A stretch of 64,000 bases of DNA from Anaeramoeba ignava. Its lineage: Eukaryota; Metamonada; Anaeramoebidae. Made by a program: the position numbers and the translations under genes. Shown here one piece after another: positions 42,579 through 55,882 of this stretch. Each line of letters begins with the position of its first letter. The first letter of the stretch is position 1. The stretch is from NCBI GenBank assembly GCA_028826165.1, contig JAPDFW010000094.1, forward strand, positions 62,001 through 126,000, in the 5' to 3' direction. The notes under the pieces were generated by a model that made no database searches, was not told the origin of the DNA, and saw only the letters and a list, made by a program, of their open reading frames with translations.

Positions 42579-45500
42579 TTATTTAAGAATAAAATCTTCC
42601 CAACATTGTAAAAAAGAATCAAAATTTGAACCTTTTTTCTTTTTAATTTGTTGATACATTTCAATAACCATAATCAACTGTTTAATACCAATAGTTTTAT
42701 CATCCAAACGAGAAAAATTATCTTTTAATTCTTTATCATTAAAAACATTAAGTTTCAAAAGAACAGAAGAAATTTCATTAAAACCAACCAATTGAGGAAC
42801 AGTAATATGAGCACTAAAAACAGATTCAAAACCGACTTCCTGAAGAACATCAGGAGAAGAAGTAGTCGCAAAAACAAGTAGTTTTCGATTTACAGGCGGG
42901 ATTTTCTTAAGCATTACTAGTAATGTTTGTAAAACTGAGTTAGAAAATCTTGGACCAATAGGAACAAAATCAAAAATTCTTTCAATATCATCAATCACAA
43001 TAATACTAAAAGGAGAACGATAAGCATCATCAAAAACCTTTCCAATTTGATTGCATTTTCCGATTTCCGACATTCCAATCATTGAATCAGCGGAAATCAT
43101 TTTGACAAACGGAAATTTTGAATCCATTGATAATTTTGCAGCAAATGCTGTTTTTCCTGTTCCTGCGGCTCCTTTTACAAGAACGGAAATTAAAGGTGTT
43201 CTTTCTGAAACTGATACTTGTTGAAGATACGACATTCCAATTTCATATAATTTATCAAATCTGGATCCATAATTTATTATTCCATTTCTTAAACACGGTT
43301 CAAATTGATCTTCTTCAACTCCAAATGCTGGTTTTACTTCTCTTAATGCTGTTAAAAAATCATCTCTTGTTACTTGGATCCCTTCAACACTAACTGGTTT
43401 GGATAAATTATCGGGATCAATTCTTCTGTTTAATGCAAAAGATGTTGCGCTTTTGACAAGTCCTTCAATTTCTGCTCCTGAGAAATTCTTTGTTAATTTT
43501 GCCAATTCTTCCAAATTAACATCTTTTGCCAACATTTTTTCTTTTTGCATTTTTGAAGTGTGAATTCGGAAGATTTGGATTCTTCCGTATTCGTTTGGCA
43601 AGTTGATTTCCATTTGCACTTCTAATCTTCCTGGTCTTAATAGTGCTTCATCTATCATATCTTTTCTGTTTGTCATTCCTATTACTAAAATGTTATTAAG
43701 TGAATCAACTCCATCTATTTTGGCTAATAGTTGATTTACTACTGTGTCTCCTACTCCAGTTCCATCGTTTCTTGTTCCTCTTTTTCGACATATTGCATCG
43801 ATTTCATCAAATATTATAATGTGTAAATCGGATTCATCTCCTCTTTCTAATTGTTCTTTTTCTGCATCTTCGAATAGTTTTCTTATGTTTTCTTCACTTT
43901 GTCCAACGTATTTATTCAAGATTTCTGGTCCATTTACAACCTTTTATAAATTAATATATAAAAATATAAATTAAATTAAATTCATTTTATAAATTAAATG
44001 AAATTAAATTAAATCCATTTTAATTCATTTTATAAATTAATATATAAAAATATAAAATAAATTAAATTCATTTTATAAATTAAATTAAATTAAGTTCATT
44101 TTATAAATTAAATTAAATTAAATTAAATTAAATTAAATTAAATTAAATTAAATTAAATTAAATTCATTTTATAAATTAAACTAAATTAAATCCATTTTAT
44201 AAATTAAATTAAATTAAATTCATTTTATAAATTAAATTAAATTAAATTAAATTCATTTTTATAAATTAAATTAAATTAAATTCATTTTTGAATTAAATTA
44301 AATTAAATTCATTTTACAAATTAAATTAAATTAAATTAAATTAAATTAAATTAAATTCATTTTATAAATTAAATTAAATTAAATCCATTTTATAAATTAA
44401 ATTAAATTAAATCCATTTTATAAATTAAATTAAATTAAATTAAATTCATTTTTTGAATTAAATTAAATTAAATTCATTTTACAAATTAAATTAAATTAAA
44501 TTAAATTAAATTAAATTCATTTTATAAATTAAATTAAATTAAATTAAATTCATTTTATAAATTAAATTAAATTAAATTAAATTCATTTTAATAATTAAAT
44601 TAAATTAAATTCATTTTTCTAAAATGATAAACAACCTTTGGTTCTTTTCCATTTAACATTTTTCCAATTTGTCTTGCCATTAAAGTTTTACCAGTTCCAG
44701 GAGGACCCCATAATAAAATACCTCTAACATGAGAAACTCCTAATTTTCTAATAACTGATGGTGGAAAAACACGAGAAGCAAAAGCTCTTCTAAAAATATC
44801 ACTAAATTCTTTATCAAGACCTCCAATTCCCATACTTTCAAAATTCCAATCTGGTCTAAAAATTGATGTTCTTGTTCGACTAATAAATTTTTATAATTAA
44901 TTTTCATATTTAATTTTTATAATTAATTTTGAATTTAATTTTAATTTTAATTTTAATTTTAATTTTCTCTTTTACTTTGATTGACCTGAAATTGTAATTT
45001 CTGATTCTCCAGTTTTTTCAAAGAATATTTGTGTTTGTGATGTTAATAATCCTCTAAATTGTGGATTATCTTCTATAAATTTTTTTAATTTTAATTTTAA
45101 TTTTAATTTTAATTTAATTTTAATTTTAATTTTAATTTTAATTTTGATTTTAATTTTAATTTTGATTTTAATTTTTAATTTTGATTTTGATTTTAATTTT
45201 AATTTTAATTTTAATTATTTTAATATTGATTTTAATTTTATATTAAATTCTTACTATCTTCTTTTACTGATATTTCTGAAATTTCTGAACTTTCTCCCAT
45301 CATTTCAGAAAGAGAAACTACTTTAACATCTTTAACAAGACATTTTAAGAAAAGAACTTCATAATCAATTACAAATTTTTGTTTAAGAGTTAAAACCTAT
45401 AATTTTATAAATTAAATTCATTTTATAAATTAAATTAAATTAAATTAAATTAAATTCATTTTTATAAATTAAATTCATTTAAATTCATTTTATAAATTAA

Positions 45501-46537
45501 ATTCATTTTTATAAATTAAATTAAATTAAATTAAATTCATTTTATAAATTAAATTAAATTAAATTCATTTTATAAATTAATTTAAATTAAATTAAATTAA
45601 ATTCATTTTATAAATTAAATTAAATTAAATTAAATTCATTTTATAAATTAAATTAAATTCATTTTATAAATTAAATTAAATCCATTTTTATAAATTAAAT
45701 TCATTTTATAAATTAAATTAAATTAAATTAAATTCATTTTATAAATTAAATTAAATTAAATTAAATTAAATTCATTTTATAAATTAAATTAAATTAAATT
45801 AAATTAAATTCATTTTTATAAATTAAATTAAATTAAATTAAATTAAATTCATTTTTATAAATTAAATTAAATTAAATTAAATTAAATTCATTTTTATAAA
45901 TTAAATTCATTTTTATAAATTGAATCCAAACTTGATTATTAAGAGTTCTAATTATTTTTTCACAAAGTTTTCCACTATCAATTTTAGTTTTTTTTGCAAC
46001 AGGATTTTTAACAGCTAAACCCATTTCTAAAGTTAAATCTGAAATATAAAAATCTTCTTCAGGAATAAAAAATTGTTTTAACTTTTTTTTTTTAAATAAA
46101 TAAATTAAATAAAAAATAAATTAATAAGTTTTAAACATAAAAAAATAAATAATTACTTCAACCATGTCTGAATATCCAATAGAACAAGTCATTCTTTGAA
46201 TATTTGATAAGGCAACTTGTCCTTTTGATATTTTTGGAGATGGTGAAATATTGTAAATAAAATGCCCATTAATCATAGCATAATGATGAGGTTCTCTACA
46301 ATAATTATTTATAAAATATAAAAGAAAAGAAATTTTAAAATTTTAATTATAAATAAATTTTAATTTAAACAAAATATTTTAAATTAAATTTAATTTTATT
46401 TTTTTATTTATTATTTTTTTATTTTTTTTTTACTTGTTTTGATCAGAAATAATTTGATAATAATCATCTTGAGAAACAAACACTTTATTTGTAAGTGTAT
46501 GTTCTGTATCTGGTGAATTTGTTGGTTTTAAAAACAT
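42579..46537 (-). CDS. NSF: N-ethylmaleimide-sensitive factor (NSF/Sec18)
   Basis: NSF is the hexameric AAA+ ATPase that disassembles SNARE complexes with SNAPs. Seven exons join in phase: 46434-46537, 46157-46295, 45932-46081, 45255-45396, 44976-45072, 44636-44879 and 42579-43940, encoding 745 residues, the same length as human NSF. The N domain (exons 1-3), the linker NPQFRGLL and [20 protein letters not shown] are clear. D1 has Walker A GPPGTGKT, Walker [11 protein letters not shown] and [21 protein letters not shown]2 has [15 protein letters not shown] and [21 protein letters not shown]1 exons meet at [22 protein letters not shown]. Introns of 695 and 535 bp are repeats containing TTCATTTTATAAATTAAATT. 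The 5' end carries strong TTTTTCAT repeats. Confidence 0.97.
43941..44635 (-). repeat. NSF intron 6 of ATTAA repeats with TTCATTTTATAA blocks
   Basis: A 695-bp intron is built of AAATT pentamers punctuated every 30-60 bp by TTCATTTTATAAATTAAA. It has no coding content. Confidence 0.9.
45397..45931 (-). repeat. NSF intron 3 of ATTAA repeats with TTCATTTTATAA blocks
   Basis: A 535-bp intron is of the same repeat family as NSF intron 6, so two introns of one gene share a unit while intron 4 (45073-45254) is instead TTTTAA hexamers. Confidence 0.9.
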
Positions 46538-46640
46538 TATTAAAAAAAAAAAATGAAAAATGAAAAAATGAAAAATGAAAAAAATGAAAAATTTTTAAAA
46601 AAAAAAAATCCAAAAAAACGTTTTTCTTTTTCCATTATTT
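46538..46640 (-). promoter_or_regulatory. TTTTTCAT-repeat tract upstream of NSF
   Basis: The sense strand shows five TTTTTCAT or TTTTTTCAT units at 46546-46592, directly upstream of the start codon, preceded by AAAAACGTTTTTTTGG. A GTGGAACAAA box lies further upstream at 46721-46732. It is a candidate promoter. Confidence 0.5.
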
Positions 46641-46832
46641 TTTTATTTAAAAAACGTGTTTTGGATTTTTTCTCATTTCAATTTTAATCAATTTTAATTA
46701 ATTTTTTATTTAATTTTAATTTGTTCCACTTTTTTTATTTGTTTTTTATTTAATTTATTTATTTATTTTTATTTATTTAATTTTTTTATTTGTTTTTTAT
46801 TTAATTTATTTATTTGTTTTTAATTTATTTGA

Positions 46833-49800
46833 TTAGAAAAAAGAAAAATCTTCAACTCCAAATCCTACTCTAATTCGTGGATTCTCCTTTTGAAAAATCC
46901 AATCTTGAAATAATTCAACAATATTTTTAAACACTTCAAGATTTTTAAATACACTTTCATCTCTAGAAATTAATTTTCTAAAAATAATAAAAATAGGATC
47001 ATTCCTGAAATCATTCGCTCGTATTTTCTTTCTGAATTCAATTCTTGAATCAAAATTAATTCCTTTTGATTTTTCTTTTTCAATCAATTTATTCACTTGA
47101 TTTACAATTTCAAAATAATATCTTGTAAAATCCAAACTTTTATCCATCTCTTTCATCTCCATTTTTTCTTTTAAAAAATCCGCGCTTTCTTCTTTAATTA
47201 GATCCTTTTGGAATTGTTCCATTACAACAAATTCATGATCCACATTTTGATTATTTATTAAAATTTCATTTGGAAAATATTTCTGAATAACATCCATTTT
47301 TCCATTTAAAGATATTATCAATGAAAAAACATCATAATCCCTTTTCCAAATCTCTTTTTGAATTGGTTCAACAAAATCAGGTTTAAATTTACTAGAAATA
47401 TCACTATATTGTTCATAATCAATATGCAAAACTACTTGTAGATCTTTCTTTTTTAAAGAAAATTTCTTGATTTTTTTCAACACATTTCGAACAAAATATT
47501 TTGACATCAAACCTTCTGAATAACTAAGAAAAAAACACTTAATTCTCTTCAAATGTACATTTTCTAAAATTGGATTTGATGAATATTTCAATATCTTTCT
47601 TAATATTTCTGAAGAAACAGTTTTGGGTTCTTTTTGTGGATTGCAAATAATAAAAGGAACACCAGAAAATGATGAAATGAATTCAAATAAAAAATTCTTG
47701 AGAAATAGTTTCAAAACAAAAATTTCTTTTGGAATCATTAAATTTCTCAACAAATTTTCAGTTACTTCATCTTCAACCTCTTGAAACATATTTTCTGTAT
47801 TTGATTTCATTCCAATTATTGATCCAATTTTTTTGGAGTATTGGTTTATGTCTTGTGATTGAAATTTTGCATCAAAACAAATAAACAAAGATAGAATCAA
47901 TGCTGATTGAAATCTTTTTTCTGTTATTTTTACTTCAAATTCAGTTATATCTTGAAACAAAATAGATGAAGAATCATCTTGTAATAACCAAAGGAATAAT
48001 TTCATAAATTTATCACAAATTATTTGGATATTAATATCATCTAGTGGTTTGTATTCTTTCATTTCTTTCGTATTTTGAATATGTTTCTTTTTCAAAAAAT
48101 CTATTGATTCTATAAATGATTCGGTGATAATTCCCTTTTTATTTTGGATAAATTCTTCATTGCGTAAATCAACATTTTGATTAATAATTTTGTTGATTAA
48201 ATTCCCAAAATAGTTTGAATAATTTTCTAATATTAATCCATTTTCAGTTTTTATATACTTTGATTTTTTAATTGTTCCAATAAGTTGAATATTTGAGAAA
48301 AAATCTTCTTGTAAATCATTTGATTCTTCTTTAAAAAGCTTGGAAAAAAATATCGTTTTTATAAATAACATCACTTCAAAAGAAGCTAAATGAAGATTTT
48401 CGAAAATGAGATACACTTTTTTTTTGGATTGCATTTGAGAAAATTTCAGAATTTTATAGAATGATTTTTCAATAGATTTTCTTTGTGTTGTTTTTCTTAT
48501 ATGAATTATTTTGACAATTTGGTCGAGATAATTTTGGAAAATTGTGAAAATAAATTTTGATGCTTGTTGTTCAATTTCTGATATTAAAACAATTGGAATA
48601 GAAAATTTGAATGGAAATTGAAGCAAAATAATGTTTAAAATATCCTCATATGTTAGCAAATAATTCATGGATAGGTCATATCGATTTTTCATATAAAATC
48701 TATCTAATTGAAAAGATGATATTCTTGAAATCATATCAAAAATTAAATCAAATTTGTTGATTACTTGATCCCACATTTCATTATCTAAAAATGTTTGATT
48801 TTTGTTATTGAATGAAATGTGATGATTTATTTGCGTTTTCCAATTTATCATTTCAATTAAATATGGGAAGGAAAATATTGATTTTCGAATCAATTCTGTT
48901 GTTTTTGTTTTAGATTCATCTTCTTCAGATATTTTTTGCAAATTTTCTTTATTTTCTATTTCTTCCTCTATTTCCTTTTCAAACTGATTTTCATCCAGTT
49001 TTTCATTTTTAGAAATGAATAATTTTATTAAATGATCATCTTCTAGATATTGACTTGATAATTTCTTCATTAAATTTAAATGTAAATATAAATTAAAATC
49101 GGATTTTTTTTGAAAGAAGTTTTGGATACTTTCAACAAGAGTCAAATAATCACTTGTGATTTGATTTTTTTCTGTTTTGATTTTAAGCATCTCTTGAACA
49201 AAGTTTTCTATTTTTCCAATATATTGTTCAAAATGCAAATATTTTGATTTTTTTATATTTTGATTTGGTATCAATTTAAAATAATCAAAACGTTTCTTTT
49301 GAAAATTATTATTATCCTTCTCCCAATTATCTTCATTAATAACAATTTGTTTTGTTAATTTAGAAAATGTATATTTTTCCCAATTAATTCCTGAAATTAA
49401 GTGATATATTTTTGAGTATAAATCTTTTGGGAATTTTTTTCTTTTGAATGTAACATATTTTTTGAGTTTTATTTGATTTGATTTTGGAATCAATTTAGTT
49501 ATTAATAATAAATTTTTTTCTAAATTTGATATTTCTTTTGGAAGAGGAAAATGATATTGATTTCTTTTTTGATCATAAAATATTTTTTTCCCATCAAATT
49601 CAATTTCTTTATTTTGTTTATTTTTACTTGAAATTTGTAAATATTTTTTTTGTTTTTCTCTAATATATAAGTTTTGGAATTTTTTATAAGAATTTGGATG
49701 ATTTGATTTCATTTCCATTAAATCTTCCATTAATTCTATTTGGTATGAATTTTTAGATATTCTAAATTTCTTTTTTTTGGATTTAATTTTTTGAATTTGA

Positions 49801-51599
49801 TTTTTTTGAATTTCAAATTTATTTTTAATTTTATTTTTTTGAATTTGATTTTTTTGAATTTCAAATTGATTTTGATTTTGATTTTGATTTTGATTTTGAT
49901 TTTGATTTTCAATTTGATTTTGATTTTCATTTTGATTTTGATTTTCAATTTGATTTTGATTTTCATTTTCATTTTGATTTTGATTTTGATTTTGATTTTG
50001 ATTTTGATTTTCAATTTCAATTTGATTTTGATTTTGATTTTTATTTTCAATTTGAATTTGATTTTGATTTTTGATTTTGATTTTGATTTTGATTTTCATT
50101 TTGAATTTGAATTTGAATTTGATTTTGATTTTGATTTTGATTTTGATTTTCAATTTGATTTTGATTTTGATTTTTATTTTCAATTTGATTTTGATTTTCA
50201 TTTTCAATTTGATTTTGATTTTCATTTTCATTTTGATTTTCATTTTCATTTTCATTTTGATTTTCATTTTCATTTTCATTTTCATTTTGATTTTGATTTT
50301 CAATTTGATTTTGATTTTCATTTTCATTTTGATTTTGATTTTGATTTTGATTTTGATTTTGATTTTCAATTTCAATTTGATTTTGATTTTGATTTTTATT
50401 TTCAATTTGAATTTGATTTTGATTTTGATTTTGATTTTGATTTTCATTTTCAATTTCATTTTGATTTTGATTTTCATTTTGATTTTTATTTTGAATTTGA
50501 TTTTCAATTTGATTTTGATTTTGATTTTCATTTTTATTTTGAATTTGATTTTGATTTTGATTTTGATTTTGATTTTCAATTTGATTTTGATTTTGATTTT
50601 GATTTTGATTTTTATTTTGAATTTGATTTTCATTTTCATTTTCATTTTCAAATTCATTTTGATTTTGATTTTGATTTTGATTTTCATTTTCAATTTCAAT
50701 TTTATTTTCATTTTCAATTTGATTTTGATTTTGATTTTGATTTTGATTTTGATTTTGATTTTCATTTTGATTTTCATTTTCATTTTCATTTTGATTTTCT
50801 AATTGATTTTGATTGATATTTGGAAATAATAATAAATAATTATCAAAAAGCCAAAATGAAGTAACAAAATTTTTCATTTCTTTCCAACTTTTTTTCATTT
50901 GATAAATCCAATAATTATAAAATAATTTATCCTTATAAACCAATTTAATTGGAATTGAATTAAAAATATCAAATAAATTTTGAAAATCTAAAAAATTAGA
51001 AATTTTTCGAATCTTTCCTAAATTTGAATAATCCAAAGGCAAAAAAGAATTCAAATCATTAAAAAGATTTGAAACATGGTTTTCTGAGTTTGATTTATTG
51101 TTTGAATCTTGAAATTCTTTATCAATATCTGGAAATAATCTTTCACAAAATATAAAAATAATTCAAAACAAGAATTGAATATTTTTTTTGTTAATTCAAA
51201 AGAATTTTTAGAAGAATTTGATTTTGTTTTGAGATTTAGAATTGATAAGTAATAAATTTCTTGAATTTCATTATTTGGAACATTAATAACATTTTCATGG
51301 ATATTTTCTACAAAATTTTGATTAAAAAGATTTTGATATTTAAATTGAATAAAAAATTTTGTTTTTTTTTCTGGATTTTTAAAAGGAATTTTTCTTTCCC
51401 AAAAAGTAAAATTTTGATTTAAAAAAGAAGAAGAATCATTTTTTCTTTGAATAAAAAATCTCATTTCATTTATAAAAGTAATTGGAGATTCAAAAATTTG
51501 AATTGAAATTTTTGCAAATTTTGATAATTGATTTGAATTATTAATATTTATAAAAGAAATTTTAGAATTAAAATTATAATTAAAATTTTGATTTAACAT
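46833..51599 (-). CDS. RNF213-like double-AAA protein with degenerate nucleotide-binding motifs
   Basis: This gene encodes about 1588 residues after correcting two one-base frame breaks (A-run 51147-51150, T-run 50068-50072). An N-terminal region and a Asn/Gln/Glu tract of about 310 residues precede the conserved part. There, YLLTYEDILNIILLQFPFKF and PIVLISEIEQQASKFIF align with the start of RNF213 AAA3. KKVYLIFENLHLASFEVM stands at Walker B and FFSNIQLIGTIKKSKY at the sensor strand. MIPKEIFVLKLFLKNFLF with VPFIICNPQKEPKTVSSEIL aligns with AAA4, then VKRIKCFF-like LKRIKCFFLSYSEGLMSKYF and LQVVLHIDYEQYSD at its Walker B. Neither module keeps GxxxxGK[ST] or a hydrophobic-DE Walker B. No RING is seen. 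RNF213 is a giant E3 ligase acting on lipid droplets and pathogens; this looks like a short pseudo-ATPase relative. Confidence 0.68.
49860..50810 (-). repeat. Coding Asn/Gln/Glu codon repeat in the RNF213-like gene
   Basis: About 950 bp of AATCAA (NQ) and GAAAAT (EN) hexamers stay open in one frame apart from the single extra base at 50068-50072. The opposite strand shows Asp-Phe or Ile-Leu frames as a by-product. Retention of a stop-free NQ/EN frame over this length argues that it is translated. Confidence 0.8.
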
Positions 51600-51820
51600 T
51601 TTTTTTTTAAAAGGAAAAGGAAAAGGAAAAAAATGAAAATTAAAAAAGGAAAAAAAAAATAATTTATTTTAAAATCGTTTATTTTAATTTATATTTTTTG
51701 TTTTAATTTCGTTTCAAATTTTTTAAAAATTAGAAAAAGCAAAAAAAAAAGCAAAAAAAAAAGTGGAACAAAAAAAATTCAAATCAAAAAAAAGATAAAA
51801 AATTTTTTTATCAATTATTA

Positions 51821-53477
<1,657 letters not shown>

Positions 53478-53713
53478 TTTTATTAAAGAATATAATGGAA
53501 AAAATATTTAAAAAAAAAGGAAAAAATGAAAATTTTTTTTTTAATTTTTTTTTAATTTTAATTTTTTAATAACACGTTTATTAATAAAATTAAATAAAAA
53601 AAAAAAAAAGGAGAAAAAATAAATTAATTAAAAAGGAGAAAAATTATTTTTTTTTTAATTTTTTTTTTCATTTTTTTTTTTCATTTTTCCTTTTCCTTTT
53701 TTAAAAAAATAAA
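53478..53713. promoter_or_regulatory. Divergent Arf / OST48 spacer
   Basis: The plus strand at 53655-53700 has TTTTTTTTTCATTTTTTTTT and TCATTTTTCCTTTTCC just before OST48. The minus strand has TTTTCATTTTTTCCTTTTTT about 40-60 bp upstream of Arf and an ACGTG box near 53573. It is a candidate bidirectional promoter. Confidence 0.5.
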
Positions 53714-55695
53714 ATGAAAAATTATTGGATTTTTTTAATTCTTTTAAATTTAATTTTCATTTCTTATTCTAAACCTTTTGAAAATTCAAAAACTTTAGTT
53801 CTTTTAGATGATCTTTCAGAAAAATATCTTTTTTCAAATTTTTTTAATTTTTTAGAAGGTTTTTTAATTTAAAATTATTTTTATTATTTTTATCACAAAA
53901 TTTAAAAAAAAAATTTTTTTTCTTTTTTTCTTTTAATAATTTTATTTCTAAAAAGAAAATGGATATGAATTAGATTTTCATACTCCAAATGATCCAAGTT
54001 TATCTTTTAAAAAATTTGGCAAATTTACATATAATCAATTAATAATTTTTTCACCTAGATTTGAAGGTAAACAATTAATATAAATTTTATAAATGAATTT
54101 TAATTTTAATTTTATAAATGAATTTTAATTTTAATTTTAATTTTAATTTTAATTTCAATTTTAATTTTAATTTCAAAATGAATTTTAATTATAATTTTAA
54201 TTTTATAAATGAATTTTAATTTTAAATTCAAAATGAATTTTAATTTTAATTTTAATTTTAATTTTATATTCAAAATGAATTTTTAATTTTAATTTTAATT
54301 TTAATTTTAATTTTAATTTTATAAATGAATTTTAATTTTAAATTCAAAATAATTTTTATAAATAATTTTGTTTTAAAAAAGAACCAACAATTGAAGTTTC
54401 AACTATTGTTGATTTTATTGATGATGGACATGATGTAATTATTGGACTTTCATCTGAAAGTTCTGATGAATTAAACAATTTAGCAAATCAATGTGGAATT
54501 CAACTTGATGGAGAAGGAACAGCAGTTATTGATCATTTTTCTTTCCATGAACCTCTTGATAAATCAATGCATCATACAACTATTATTGCTAAAGACTTTA
54601 TTGATTCAAAAGTTATGTTGGGTAAATATGATCCTAAAGAAATGGCTCCTGTTATTTTTAAAGGAATTGGAATGAAAATTAATCAAGAATCAAATCTTTT
54701 ATTTAAGTAAAAAAAAAAATTCATTAACTTGAAATTTGTTAATGGAAATTTTTAATTCAAAAAAAAATTTATTTTCTAAATTTTATAAATTTTATTTTTA
54801 AAGAGTTTTGACAGGTTCTCCTTCTTCTTATTCATTTTATATTGATGAATCTATTGAAGATGAAGAGTTATTTACAGTTGGAACAAAAACTTCACTTGTT
54901 TTAGCACTTCAAACAAGAAAAGGATCAAGAGTTTTATTTTCAGGATCACGAGAAATGTTTTCTGATGAGTATTTTTTAATTTTTTAATTTTTTTAAATTT
55001 TTTAAATTGATTTTAAATTGATTTTAATTGAAATTTAGATTTTTTGATTCTAATATTGGATCTCAAAAATCTGGAAATCAAATATTTTGTCAAGAAATTT
55101 CTTTATGGACTTTTAGAGAAAGAGGATATATTCAAGTTAAAGAATTTACTCATCATAAATTAGGAGAAGCTGAACCACAAAAATTTTATGTTGTTTTAGA
55201 AACAATGGTAAAAAAAAATAATAAAATATTATCTAAATATTATTTATTTGAAACTTTCATGTAATTGAAAAATTTTTTGAATATTAAATTAAATATTTTT
55301 TTTTTGATAATAAATAGGAAACATATATAAGTTTAGTTGAATGGAATGGAAATGAATGGGTTTCTTTTGAACCAAATGATTTACAATTAGAATTTATTAT
55401 GCTTGATCCATATGTTCGAACAACAATGAAATTTGATGAAAAACTACAATTATTCTCAACATCTTTTCAAGTACCAAACAGACATGGAATATACAAATTA
55501 TTAGTTGAATATCAAAGAGTAGGATATAATTTAATTCATCAAGAAGAAATACTTCCAGTTACTCCTTATGCTGACCAATCAGCTCACCAATTTTTAACTT
55601 GTTCTCTTCCTTACTATTCTGGTAGTATTTCAATGCTTGTTGGTTTCCTTCTTTTCTCTCTTCTTTTACTTTACTACAAAGTTGATCCAAAATAA
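53714..55695 (+). CDS. DDOST: Oligosaccharyltransferase 48-kDa subunit (OST48/Wbp1)
   Basis: OST48 is an essential ER membrane subunit of the complex that transfers the N-glycan from dolichol. Six exons join in frame: 53714-53858, 53956-54066, 54382-54706, 54804-54968, 55039-55207 and 55318-55695, giving about 430 residues. A signal peptide (about 1-19) is followed by KTLVLLDD, GYELDFHTPNDPS, TYNQLIIFSP, DFIDDGHDVIIGLSSESS, FSFHEPLDKSMHHTTII, LVLALQTRKGSRVLFSGSRE and MFSDEFFDS. The lumenal C-terminal part has LEFIMLDPYVRTTM and HGIYKLLVEYQRVGY, and the single membrane anchor is YYSGSISMLVGFLLFSLLLL followed by YYKVDPK with a lysine tail. Intron 2 (315 bp) is TTTTAA/ATAAATGAATTTT repeat; the others are 70-110 bp. 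Confidence 0.95.
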
Positions 55696-55882
55696 CTTTT
55701 TTTTTTCAATTTTTTTTCTTTCTAACAAAAACAATTTAATTTTCATCAAACTCAACAACAAAAATAAACCAATTTCTCTTTTTTCATCTTTATTTCTCTT
55801 TTTTCATATTTTTTCCAATTATTTGAAAATGAATGATTCAAATTGATCTTTCATTTCTAAATTTAAAAAAAATAAAAAAGAT

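Noticed and set aside
44600-44833. Separate small AAA-ATPase gene
   Set aside because: It is exon 6 of NSF; phase and sequence (EPK then VVNGPEIL) join it to exon 7.
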